A stretch of 58,924 nt of DNA. Source: an uncultured Prevotellaceae bacterium (GTDB lineage Bacteria; Bacteroidota; Bacteroidia; Bacteroidales; Bacteroidaceae). The DNA lies in NCBI GenBank assembly GCA_947307015.1, contig CAMZHV010000013.1:1-58924 (forward strand), read 5' to 3'. Shown piece after piece: positions 35,096 to 43,857 of this stretch (position 1 is the stretch's first letter; each line of letters starts with the position of its first letter). The translations under genes and the position numbers were made by a program. The notes under the pieces were generated by a model, which did no database searches, had not been told where the DNA came from, and saw only the letters and a list, made by a program, of their open reading frames with translations.

Positions 35096-35848
35096 TTATT
35101 TATTATTGTATCTTTTCATCATACATAAAATCCTAATGCAAATCGCCCTTAAACGATGGCGTAGAGTTTGCCAGCGGTTGGTCTTACTCACCCACGATGC
35201 CATATAGTGATGAATAGTTCGTGTGTTCTCTGTGATATTCTTTTGGCCTGTATAATAGTCGATGGGGCAGAAATACTCGATGGGGTAGATATACAGGTCA
35301 CTCACCTTGACTGCCCCATCAGAAAGTTCCTGTTTGTGCTCGTAATCGAGGAACTTTGTGACCTTTAGCGTGATATTACCTGTGCTTTTACCATTCCACC
35401 GCACAAAATGAATGGTATTATAGTAATCCAGCATCAACTTAAAGAATGGGTGATGCTTACTGACAGCAACCCCAAGACCTGGATTAACATTACCGTTAGG
35501 ATTGTCTAATGGCGTACCTTCCTGACATTCGAAGCCGAGGAACGACCCTTTGGCCAAGAGATCGTCTATTGGACGGATTACCTCCACGTCTGTATCGAAA
35601 TAGATTCCCCCATGATGGTAGAGAACCCAGAAGCGGGCATAATCGCTGACATGCGCATATTTCTTTAGTCTGTAGGCTTCAGCGACATACGGAGCCTGAT
35701 AGACATCGAAGTTGCTCTCATTCCACTCCTTGATTTCGTAGTCGGGAAGAAATCTCTTCCACGATGCAATACATCGATGAGCCAACTCAGGAAGAGGATT
35801 GCCACCGAACCAGCAGTAATGGATTACCTTGGGTATCTGGTCTTGCAT
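35096..35848 (-). CDS. GT32-family glycosyltransferase
   Basis: This 250-residue cytosolic enzyme of the DXD sugar-transferase group starts with IPKVIHYCWFGGNPLP. It has SDYARFWVLYHHGGIYFDTD, where the DTD motif binds the metal-nucleotide sugar, and a C-terminal GGxHxxxxSW-like HHYMASWVSK. It transfers a hexose to the growing repeat unit; donor and acceptor are unknown. It is the last gene of the polysaccharide locus, 1 bp from the flippase gene. Confidence 0.9.
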   Translation of the reverse strand: MQDQIPKVIHYCWFGGNPLPELAHRCIASWKRFLPDYEIKEWNESNFDVYQAPYVAEAYRLKKYAHVSDYARFWVLYHHGGIYFDTDVEVIRPIDDLLAKGSFLGFECQEGTPLDNPNGNVNPGLGVAVSKHHPFFKLMLDYYNTIHFVRWNGKSTGNITLKVTKFLDYEHKQELSDGAVKVSDLYIYPIEYFCPIDYYTGQKNITENTRTIHHYMASWVSKTNRWQTLRHRLRAICIRILCMMKRYNNK

Positions 35849-35849
35849 A

Positions 35850-37397
35850 CTATTTGCCTGAATGATATTTTACTATTTTTGCGAAGACATCCTTCACCTT
35901 TGCCTGAACGACTTGCCGCTCCTCTGCCTCCAATCCGAACGCGAAACTGAACACACATGTCCAGATGAGCGTCAGGATGATGTTTATGATAGAGAGGAAT
36001 AGAGTATCTTCCATTAAGAGTGTTACGCCTACAGTAACAATCGCAGAGAAAAACAGGACTCTCGCACAAGGCCATACGGCATTCTTCACATAGTCTATGA
36101 GATCGAGTTGTATCTGCGGCAAAATGATACGTAATGTTACTATGTAAGCCAATATGACGATAGCAAGAAAGGCTACGAATACAGACCAGGGGGCTCCACC
36201 CATTTTCAGTACGATGTATGCTATAGGCAACACGGACAGCATAACGCACCCTATAATTGTCTCATACCTCCTGATTTTCCCCGTTGCAGCCACTGCCGTG
36301 ACCAAAGCAGAGGTGCTTTGCTGTATGATAAGAATAACCAGCAACAGCCTTAGGAATATATCACTCCCCTCCGGAACCTCTTTTAACCATATATTGAGAA
36401 CGGCTGGTGCCTCAACAATAAGCGGAAGACAAATGATGAGCAGCAAACAGAACGTCATCCGAGTTCCCTTGAAGATAAGCTGATGAGTACTGTCAAGCTG
36501 GCCTGAAGCGTATGTCTTTGTTATCTGAGGGTTGATTGCCATCTGGAAATTACTGGAGATATTGCCTACAGTACGCTGGGCAAAGTATGCTGTGGCCCGG
36601 GCTGCATTGACTACCGGCCCGAAGAAAACATTAAGCAGCAAGTCCAGACCTTGTGTATAGCCCACAAGAGCCAGCTCACTCCACATCTTCCACCCGGCAA
36701 AAGAGGCCATTTCCTTAAAAAGATGCTTACTGTAGAACCATTTATATTTGCATTCTTCAAAATGACGGATGCAATAAATGTTATAAACAGAACGTATCAG
36801 AAGCTTCTCAAGAGCATAAAGGATAGCGTATAGAATGAGGCGGTCGAAATCGAACACCAAGAGCAAATATACCAGCAGAAGCTTCAATATTGCATCAAGT
36901 ATGGCAATGTACGCGAACGACTTCATCCTCTCATGAGCTATGATGGCTGAGATGTATGGGTAACTCAGGACGTTGAGCACAGCGGTAAATATACTCAGCT
37001 GATAACACCACTGGGCAGCCACCATGCGCTCGGGCGGGATAACCATCTCGTTGTGAAGGAACCACAGTCCGACAGTCTCACCGAAGAAAATCACTGCAAG
37101 GGAAATCAACAGGTGGATATTGATGCTTGTGATAAACACCTCATGCAGTTTCTGCTTATTGCCCGAACCGAGTTCAAAAGAGAGAAAGCGTTGTGTGGAG
37201 GCGGTCATGCTATCATTTATAAAACTAAGCATGACCACCACACCACCAACAACATTATATATTCCGTAGTCCTCAACTCCCAGCGTCTGCAACACAATTC
37301 GCGATGTATATAAGTTGATACACATCATTAGCACCATCCTAAAATACAAGAGGATTGTGTTCTTTGCTAAACGCGCATTGTCGGGAGTATATGCCAT
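35850..37397 (-). CDS. Wzx-type polysaccharide flippase
   Basis: This 515-residue polytopic inner-membrane protein of the MOP exporter superfamily has about 14 helices. The N-terminal pattern NTILLYFRMVLMMCINLYTS followed by RIVLQTLGVEDYGIYNVVGG is typical of Bacteroidales Wzx. It flips the lipid-linked repeat unit to the periplasm before polymerisation. The ATG at 37397 was chosen because the residues before MAYTPDN are not conserved-looking. It is tightly coupled to the GT32 gene downstream. Confidence 0.9.
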   Translation of the reverse strand: MAYTPDNARLAKNTILLYFRMVLMMCINLYTSRIVLQTLGVEDYGIYNVVGGVVVMLSFINDSMTASTQRFLSFELGSGNKQKLHEVFITSINIHLLISLAVIFFGETVGLWFLHNEMVIPPERMVAAQWCYQLSIFTAVLNVLSYPYISAIIAHERMKSFAYIAILDAILKLLLVYLLLVFDFDRLILYAILYALEKLLIRSVYNIYCIRHFEECKYKWFYSKHLFKEMASFAGWKMWSELALVGYTQGLDLLLNVFFGPVVNAARATAYFAQRTVGNISSNFQMAINPQITKTYASGQLDSTHQLIFKGTRMTFCLLLIICLPLIVEAPAVLNIWLKEVPEGSDIFLRLLLVILIIQQSTSALVTAVAATGKIRRYETIIGCVMLSVLPIAYIVLKMGGAPWSVFVAFLAIVILAYIVTLRIILPQIQLDLIDYVKNAVWPCARVLFFSAIVTVGVTLLMEDTLFLSIINIILTLIWTCVFSFAFGLEAEERQVVQAKVKDVFAKIVKYHSGK

Positions 37398-37445
37398 GAC
37401 ATTTTCTTTTTTGTACCTTGAGCTTTGTACTAATGACACAAGATA

Positions 37446-38429
37446 CTATCTCTTATCATCCCAGCCGAAGGGATGCGCAGACAACGGCATCTTAGCCATC
37501 GGGTGGTAGTCACCCTTCAAGCCGATGGGAGAAGCATTGCGGATGTCGCTGACGATTTCGATGCTGGGACGAGCCTCGCTGATGCGGAAGCCCTCGCCGG
37601 CAAAGATCTTTTCGTAGCTCTTGGTGTGCAGCTCAGTGAAGCCCTGACTGAACTCGAACTCATCACCATCGATGTTCAGCGTACGATAGGTCTTCTTCTC
37701 GCCTTGTACGGCATTCGCTGGCAGACATTCCGCATTGATGCTGAGGAAGTAACGCACGCGAGCCTTTTCCAGTTCCAAGTAGCCGGCCACGCGGTCGAAA
37801 CTCATCACATGGACAACATTGCGTTTCACACCACCAAACACCCACTGCAACATATCATAGAAATGTACACCGATATTAGTAGCGACACCACCGCTCTTGC
37901 GAATATCGCCCTTCCAGGAGATATAGTACCACTTGCCGCGTGAGGTGATATAGGTTAGATCCACATCGTAGATCTTGTCCTGTGGACCTTCGTCAACCTT
38001 CTTCTTCAGGGCGGCGATGGCATCATGCAAGCGGAGCTGTAAAATAGTGTAAGCCTTGTGGCCCGTCTCCTGTTCCATCTCCACAAGGTTGTCGATGTTC
38101 CAGGGGTTGAGGACAAGGGGCTTTTCACAGATGACATCCGTACCCAGACGGAGACCGTAGCGGATGAAGGCGTCGTGGGTATAGTTAGGCGTGCAGATAG
38201 ATGTGAAATGCAGGGGATTGGCCTTGCGCATCTGCTTCGAGCAGTAACGGTCGAACTGCTCGTTCTCCGTGAAGAACATACAATCGGGGAATGAGCTGTC
38301 GAGACGTCCTACACTGTCGAATTTGTCATAAGCGACCATCAGATTGTTGCCAGTGTCAGCAATGGCTTTGATGTGGCGCGGGGCGATATAACCAGCTGCC
38401 CCAATGAGAGCAAAGTTCTTCTTTTCCAT
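37446..38429 (-). CDS. UDP-GlcNAcA 3-dehydrogenase, WlbA/WbpB-like (Gfo/Idh/MocA)
   Basis: This 327-residue NAD-dependent oxidoreductase has an N-terminal Rossmann start NFALIGAAGYIAPRHIKAI. It also has ICTPNYTHDAFIRYGLRLG and the CEKPLVL motif with the catalytic lysine. The closest recognisable group is WlbA/WbpB, which oxidises the 3-position of UDP-N-acetylglucosaminuronate in ManNAc(3NAc)A biosynthesis. Partner enzymes WbpE-, WbpD- and WbpI-like are in the same locus. An ATG seven codons upstream is possible. Confidence 0.85.
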   Translation of the reverse strand: MEKKNFALIGAAGYIAPRHIKAIADTGNNLMVAYDKFDSVGRLDSSFPDCMFFTENEQFDRYCSKQMRKANPLHFTSICTPNYTHDAFIRYGLRLGTDVICEKPLVLNPWNIDNLVEMEQETGHKAYTILQLRLHDAIAALKKKVDEGPQDKIYDVDLTYITSRGKWYYISWKGDIRKSGGVATNIGVHFYDMLQWVFGGVKRNVVHVMSFDRVAGYLELEKARVRYFLSINAECLPANAVQGEKKTYRTLNIDGDEFEFSQGFTELHTKSYEKIFAGEGFRISEARPSIEIVSDIRNASPIGLKGDYHPMAKMPLSAHPFGWDDKR

Positions 38430-38477
38430 TTTCTTTTGTTTTTGTTTCATTGTAAATATATAAGTAGTTAGAAAAAA

Positions 38478-41400
38478 TCAATTATTGACGAATCTGTGGA
38501 GGATCTCAATGGGGTGTACGGCTTTGACGCCGGTGCCATCGAGAATCTGCTGTCGACAGGATGTGCCGGGTGCGGCGACGAACGTGGGAAACGATGTCTC
38601 GTTTTTAACTTTTCCCCTTTCAATCTCCCTGATTCTTGGGAACAGCACCATCTCGCCGATGGCGAGGGACGTCTTGTAGTGTTCCTTTTCGTAGCCGAAG
38701 GAGCCCGCCATGCCGCAACAACCGCTGGGAATAACATGCACCTTGGCATTCAGCAACTGGCGCAAAACCTCTGCCATCACCTCAACAGCCACCAGTGCCT
38801 TCTGATGGCAATGGCCATGCAAAAAGATCTCTATGGGCGTCTGGTCAAAAGCGTCTCGGCGGATATGTCCGGCCTTGATTTCCCGCAGCAGGAATTCATC
38901 GAACAGCAGGCTGTGTCGGCCCAACTCCTGAGCTTCACTCCTCTGTGAGGCGGGTACCAAGTCGGGGTATTCGTCTCGGAAAGAAAGGATGCATGAGGGT
39001 TCGATACCTACCAAGGGATGCTCCTCCGTTACCAAGCCTTCCAACATACGTACATTCTGATTGGCCAACTGTTTGGCCCGCTTCAGGCAGCCTTTTGAGA
39101 TAGCTGCCCGACCGCTCTCCCGATGTTTGGGGATTCGGATGGCATAGCCCAAAGAGGTCAGCAGGCTCATAAATGCCTCTGCCAATTCAGGTTCGTGGTT
39201 ACGGGTAAATTCGTCCAAGAAAAACCAGACAGACTTCTCGCTCACGATGTCCGATGCACGGTATTTGAAGGTTTTCAGTCTTGGCAGATCTCTTTCTTCT
39301 GCAAAACCGATGACTTTTTTTATGAGAGAGGCAGTAGGCTTAAACGAAACGAAGAAGTTATAGATTGGGCGTACATGTTGGGCTATCGCCTCCATTTGAG
39401 CTGTCCTTGCTACCAACCATGTGCGCAATGGTGTTCCATGCAGGTCATGCTCCTGTTGCAGCAGTTCTGCTCGGATGCGTGTCAAGTCAACGTTCGACGG
39501 GCATTCGCCGCGGCAGCCCTTGCAGGCCAGGCAGGAGTCGAGGACTTCTTTGATGAGTGAGAAGTCGCCGCCGCGCGTCAGGACTTCACGGATGACATTG
39601 GCACGGGCACGGGTGGTTTTGAGTTCATCGCCACTGACTTTGAAGGCAGGGCATAGGGTGCCGCCGATGACGTTCGACTTGCGGCAATCGCCTGCGCCGT
39701 TGCACTGCTCGATAGAGCATATCAGCGCGTGTGTCTGCGATTTGGCACCCGTGGCTCCGGGCGCATCACACTCGTCGAAGGCTGCCTTCCAGTTATAATA
39801 AGGTTGAAAGTTTAAAGTTGAAGGTTTAAAGGCAGACGACGTAGCTGGTTGTTTCTCTATAGCATACTGCTGGTTCTCGTCGAAGCGCAGCATAGAGTCC
39901 ATGGGCAAGGTATCTACTATCTTATGGCGGTTCAGCAGTCCTTCGGGATCCCAGCACTTCTTCAACTGTCGCATCAGTTCGTAGGTCTCATCGCCGTAGA
40001 GTAGGGGGATGAACTCCCCACGCAAGCGACCGTCGCCATGTTCGCCACTGATGGTGCCACGATGTTTCTTCACCAACAATGCGGTTTGATAAGCCACCTC
40101 GCGGAACAGCTCGCGTCCTTCGCGCGTCTTCAGGTTGATGATGGGTCGCAGGTGCAGTTCGCCTGTGCTGATATGTCCATAGAACACGCACTTGGCTCCT
40201 AACCTGTCGAGCATGGCTCGGAAATCCTTCATATAGGCGGGCATCCGTCGCGGCGCCACTGCTGTATCTTCAATCACACCCATTGGCTTGGCATCACCTT
40301 TCATGCCGCTGAGAATACCTAAGCCAGCTTTGCGCAGGTTCCATACTTTGGAGACATCCGCGCCATACACGCGCGTACATTTATATATAAGGCCGCTCGC
40401 AAGCAAATCCTGCTCCAGCGCATCGGCCTTGCGATCAAGTTCCTGGCGTGTCTCAGCTCTTAGTTCTGTGATGAGCAACGCTGCGGGGTCGCCATCTACG
40501 AAGAAACGATTTTTCTGCTGCTCGGCATTACCCTTGCTCAGTTCCAGAATGTCGCCATCCATTAGCTCTATGGCTGTCGGCTCATGGCGCAGTGCCACGA
40601 GGTTGCCCTCGAAGCTCTTCATCAGGTCATCGCAATGTCCGCACACCACCATGATCTCCTTCGGTGGCAGCGGATCGAGGCTTACGGTAATCTCTGTGAT
40701 GAACGCCAAAGTCCCTTCACTGCCAGCGAGGAGCTTGCAGAGGTCAATGGCCTCACCCCCGGCCCCTCTCCCATGGGAGAGGGGAGTCTGAAAATTGAGC
40801 GTGAGGCTTTCGTCTATTGCATAACCGCAACTCCTACGGTTCAATTCTTTATCGGGATAGTTCTCCTCAATAAACCGCCTTGTCGTCACGTCCTTAGACC
40901 AGTTGATCAGCTGTGAGTAGATCCGTTCTATCAGCAATTCATGCTTGTCACGCTTCCAGAACGCCTTCCCAAATCGATCTTCTAATTCCTGGACTTGATA
41001 ACTTTTGAACTCTTCAACGCTTCCGTCTGTCAGGATGCCTTTGCAGGCGATCACATGATGGCGTGTGCTGCCATAGACGAGGGAATGTGTGCCGCATGAA
41101 TTATTGCCGAACATACCACCGATGCAGCAGCGGTTGCTCGTTGAGGTCTCAGGGCTGAAGAACAGACCGTATGGTTTCAGTGCGATATTCAACTCATCCC
41201 TGACAACGCCCGGCTGTACCCTGGCCCAACGCTCCTCGGTATTGATCTCAAGAATCTTGTTCCAATGCTTACTGATGTCCGCCACGATACCGCTGCCTAC
41301 GACTTGTCCGGCTATTGATGTCCCGCCTGCCCTCGGTATCAGGTCCACACCTTTCTCTTTGGCCAGCTGCATCAATGACCGCACATCGTCTACCGTTTCA

Positions 41401-41489
41401 GGATAGGCTACACCATGCGGTATCTCCCGATACACCGAGGCATCGGTAGCGTAGGCAATTTTATGTAGGCTATCAGTATAGAGTTTCAT
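38478..41489 (-). CDS. FAD-linked oxidase fused to Fe-S domain (GlcD-GlcF/D-lactate dehydrogenase-like)
   Basis: This 1003-residue protein carries the FAD_binding_4 region (DLIPRAGGTSIAGQVVGSGI, residues about 55-75), a glycolate-oxidase C-terminal domain with HISTGELHLRP, and a 4Fe-4S domain (CLACKGCRGECPSNVD). It ends in CCG-type motifs (HGHCHQKAL, SGCCGMAGSFGYE). It probably oxidises a 2-hydroxyacid such as D-lactate or glycolate and passes electrons to the membrane. Two inserts are repeat-derived: QTPLSHGRGAGGE near residue 240 and FKPSTLNFQP near 560. It is a metabolic gene lying inside a polysaccharide locus, separating wbpB-like from wbpI-like. The ATG at 41489 was chosen because it precedes the conserved KLYTDSLHKIAYATD start. 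Confidence 0.9.
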   Translation of the reverse strand: MKLYTDSLHKIAYATDASVYREIPHGVAYPETVDDVRSLMQLAKEKGVDLIPRAGGTSIAGQVVGSGIVADISKHWNKILEINTEERWARVQPGVVRDELNIALKPYGLFFSPETSTSNRCCIGGMFGNNSCGTHSLVYGSTRHHVIACKGILTDGSVEEFKSYQVQELEDRFGKAFWKRDKHELLIERIYSQLINWSKDVTTRRFIEENYPDKELNRRSCGYAIDESLTLNFQTPLSHGRGAGGEAIDLCKLLAGSEGTLAFITEITVSLDPLPPKEIMVVCGHCDDLMKSFEGNLVALRHEPTAIELMDGDILELSKGNAEQQKNRFFVDGDPAALLITELRAETRQELDRKADALEQDLLASGLIYKCTRVYGADVSKVWNLRKAGLGILSGMKGDAKPMGVIEDTAVAPRRMPAYMKDFRAMLDRLGAKCVFYGHISTGELHLRPIINLKTREGRELFREVAYQTALLVKKHRGTISGEHGDGRLRGEFIPLLYGDETYELMRQLKKCWDPEGLLNRHKIVDTLPMDSMLRFDENQQYAIEKQPATSSAFKPSTLNFQPYYNWKAAFDECDAPGATGAKSQTHALICSIEQCNGAGDCRKSNVIGGTLCPAFKVSGDELKTTRARANVIREVLTRGGDFSLIKEVLDSCLACKGCRGECPSNVDLTRIRAELLQQEHDLHGTPLRTWLVARTAQMEAIAQHVRPIYNFFVSFKPTASLIKKVIGFAEERDLPRLKTFKYRASDIVSEKSVWFFLDEFTRNHEPELAEAFMSLLTSLGYAIRIPKHRESGRAAISKGCLKRAKQLANQNVRMLEGLVTEEHPLVGIEPSCILSFRDEYPDLVPASQRSEAQELGRHSLLFDEFLLREIKAGHIRRDAFDQTPIEIFLHGHCHQKALVAVEVMAEVLRQLLNAKVHVIPSGCCGMAGSFGYEKEHYKTSLAIGEMVLFPRIREIERGKVKNETSFPTFVAAPGTSCRQQILDGTGVKAVHPIEILHRFVNN
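39802..39832. repeat. In-frame tttaaa-rich short repeat in the oxidase gene
   Basis: aagtttaaagttgaaggttt is translated on the minus strand as FKPSTLNFQP, a phrase with internal repetition of ttcaacttt/ttcaacctt. It is inserted between the FAD and Fe-S halves. Confidence 0.5.
40751..40790. repeat. In-frame palindromic repeat in the oxidase gene
   Basis: CCCCTCTCCCATGGGAGAGGGG is a perfect 22-bp palindrome with flanks ccccggcc. It is translated as QTPLSHGRGAGGE. It is the same design as the unit in the carbamoyltransferase gene at 58723-58764. Confidence 0.85.
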
Positions 41490-41518
41490 GATGTGAAACT
41501 TTTTCTTTGAGCCGCTCA

Positions 41519-41596
41519 CCCTTATAGGACAATACGCATAAACCCTTAAGGCTTTTGGGCAAAACCTTTATAGGTTTAAGCGCAAACCCTTAGGGT
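41519..41596. repeat. Array of four CC(TA-rich)GG palindromes, about 22-bp period
   Basis: CCCTTATAGG, CCCTTAAGG, CCTTTATAGG and CCCTTAGGG have centres near 41524, 41547, 41569 and 41591. The array fills the gap between the oxidase and the WbpI-like gene. The same core motif recurs at 57546-57619. Confidence 0.8.
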
Positions 41597-41599
41597 TTG

Positions 41600-42745
41600 C
41601 TACGTGAGATATTTGGCAATAGTTTCAAGAATATGTTCAGCTGCTTTTCCATCGCCGAATAACCTCGGAAATGTTACGGGTTTACCAGTCAAATGATGAT
41701 AAGCATTCATGATTCTATCATAGTCGGCATCAGCAATGATGCCAGCTCCATGCTCCACGATTTCCACCCATTCTGTTTCTGGGCGTAGAATCACACAGGG
41801 ACGTTCAAAGAAGAAAGCTTCCTTCTGAACACCGCCGCTATCGGTCATCACCAAACGGGCATTGCGCTCCAGTTCTATGATTTCGAAGAAGGATGCGGGA
41901 GGAACCAATCTCACTCTTTTTGTTGCCTGTAACCTGTCGTATGTCGCTGGCTCCAGATTTACAGGGAGAAATTTCTTGGTTCTGGGATGCAGTGGCAGCA
42001 CAATATCTATTTGCTCTTGTACTGCAATATCCAACAAGGCTCTGAATATACTGGTCAACCGCTTAGAATCATCCGTGTTGTTGTCTCTATGAATCGTGGC
42101 TAATATGTAGCCATTATTCTCCAACTTCAATGTATGGATAATGTCGCATCTTTTTGGAGAAAGTTGTGAGAAATAGAGGCTGTTATCGTACATCACATCT
42201 CCGCTGTTGACAACTAAACGTGACTTTCCATTCTTAAACTTTGCTTTAGAACTTAAGAATCCTTCAGCCTCAAGGTTCTTCATTCCAGTCTCTGTTGGAG
42301 GGAATAATATAGAAGATAGTTGGTCACAGACGATACGGTTAATCTCCTCAGGCATCGCCATATTATTCGACCTGAGTCCCGCCTCAACATGAAAGATGGG
42401 TACATGTATCTTGGATGCTGCCACAGCACCTGCCAACGTAGAGTTGGTGTCGCCATACAATAGGATTCCATCAAAATGTTCTGAAGACAGCACGCTTTCT
42501 ATGCCTGCAATCATCTTAGCTGTCTGTTCGCCGTGAGAACCAGAGCCGACGCCGAGGTTATAATCAGGATGCGGAATTCCCAGCTCGTCAAAGAATACCT
42601 GCGACATATTCTGGTCATAGTGCTGCCCAGTGTGTAAAATCTTTTCTTCTATGACAGCAGCGAATTTCTCTTTAACTGCACGTGAAATGGCAGCAGCCTT
42701 GATTATCTGCGGCCTTGCACCGATGATGGTTAGTATCTTTATCAT
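41600..42745 (-). CDS. UDP-GlcNAc(3NAc)A 2-epimerase, WbpI/WecB-like
   Basis: This 381-residue cytosolic enzyme of the UDP-GlcNAc 2-epimerase family has KILTIIGARPQIIKAAAISR, LHTGQHYDQNMSQVFFDELG, LYGDTNSTLAGAVAA, HVEAGLRSNNMAMPEEINR and MTDSGGVQKEAFFF. The AAAISR start is typical of WbpI, the last step to UDP-2,3-diacetamido-2,3-dideoxy-mannuronate, rather than WecB. Neighbouring WbpB, WbpD and WbpE homologues support this. Its start overlaps the DUF354 gene by 4 bases. Confidence 0.85.
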   Translation of the reverse strand: MIKILTIIGARPQIIKAAAISRAVKEKFAAVIEEKILHTGQHYDQNMSQVFFDELGIPHPDYNLGVGSGSHGEQTAKMIAGIESVLSSEHFDGILLYGDTNSTLAGAVAASKIHVPIFHVEAGLRSNNMAMPEEINRIVCDQLSSILFPPTETGMKNLEAEGFLSSKAKFKNGKSRLVVNSGDVMYDNSLYFSQLSPKRCDIIHTLKLENNGYILATIHRDNNTDDSKRLTSIFRALLDIAVQEQIDIVLPLHPRTKKFLPVNLEPATYDRLQATKRVRLVPPASFFEIIELERNARLVMTDSGGVQKEAFFFERPCVILRPETEWVEIVEHGAGIIADADYDRIMNAYHHLTGKPVTFPRLFGDGKAAEHILETIAKYLT

Positions 42746-43848
42746 TTGAAGTTGAATTGATAGTTTGGATCCTCGCTCATTATCTGTCTGCTCTGAGGAT
42801 AGTTCTCAATAAACCAAGTCATGAATGCCGTGACATCAATCTTCTCATCAAGCATTTTCCTCTGCCTATTCTGGAACTCAGCCCTAACATCCGACATACC
42901 AAGCAATCTTTCCTCTTCATCAGTCAACCGTTGCGGCTCACTGGTCTTTATACCCATTGTCAAACCATAATCGTTTTCCAGTTCCTCCAACACGCTTATC
43001 TGCCCGGCGAAATCGCTGAATCGAAGGTTTGGAACCCCCAACATTGCAGCCTCCACCGACATACTCTGACTATCTGATATGAGCAAAGAAGCAAACGCCA
43101 TTACGTGATGAATATCAGTATGCTTTATTTTAAGCTGGTATCTCTGGAGGTAACCATCAAGATTTATCTCTGAACTGATATATACCTTATAACCCTTCTC
43201 CTCGGCAATGGCAATGACCCTGTCGACAAGTTTCTTATCCAGCCCCTTGATACCATCATCGTGATGTGCCGACAATTTGGCGAGACGGATAAGAATGAAT
43301 CTCTTGTCAATACCATAGCTACTAACAACGTTCTCGTCTGGTGTGAAATAATCAGGATGCAAATAAGCTAATTTCATATAACCGGCATATCCTATTTTCT
43401 TTGCCTCCCATTTACCAACCCTACAAACCGTTGGAACCAACAGGTTGCTTGTAAACGGGTAGGTTAGCTTGGCAAAAGTCTTTATGATTTCCACATCGTC
43501 CTCCAGCGTGGTAATAGCGGGCTTGTTCAACAGCCAGCTTGCCTGAGCAATGGAAGAGTCTGTTCCTGCCAATAAATCTGCCTTGAAACGTCTGGCTATT
43601 CTATACACTGCCCAAGTGCGCTTGAAAGAGGCCGATAATATTCCCCACTTCGTATTCTTTCTGAAAGTGTCTTGAATATTCAGATAGTCCTGCCCATCTT
43701 CGTTTAAAAGCTGTTCCAGGATATCCTTGGTCTTAATGAGTAGCTTAACATTGTTCCCGTCGGCCTTAAGGTTGCTAATCGTATGCTTGAAAAAATGGTA
43801 TTGGGCAGGATGGCCTACATATATCAGAACATTCATGGGAATTGACAT
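42742..43848 (-). CDS. DUF354 glycosyltransferase-like protein
   Basis: This 368-residue cytosolic protein with a GT-B-like fold belongs to DUF354. It starts MNVLIYVGHPAQYHFFKHTI and carries TDSSIAQASWLLNKPAITTL and MAFASLLISDSQSMSVEAAM in the nucleotide-binding half. Members lie in polysaccharide loci next to 2-epimerases, and the proximity to the WbpI homologue fits. Exact transfer activity is unproven. The longest start (43848) adds four residues. Confidence 0.8.
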   Translation of the reverse strand: MSIPMNVLIYVGHPAQYHFFKHTISNLKADGNNVKLLIKTKDILEQLLNEDGQDYLNIQDTFRKNTKWGILSASFKRTWAVYRIARRFKADLLAGTDSSIAQASWLLNKPAITTLEDDVEIIKTFAKLTYPFTSNLLVPTVCRVGKWEAKKIGYAGYMKLAYLHPDYFTPDENVVSSYGIDKRFILIRLAKLSAHHDDGIKGLDKKLVDRVIAIAEEKGYKVYISSEINLDGYLQRYQLKIKHTDIHHVMAFASLLISDSQSMSVEAAMLGVPNLRFSDFAGQISVLEELENDYGLTMGIKTSEPQRLTDEEERLLGMSDVRAEFQNRQRKMLDEKIDVTAFMTWFIENYPQSRQIMSEDPNYQFNFK

Positions 43849-43857
43849 TTTTTATGG

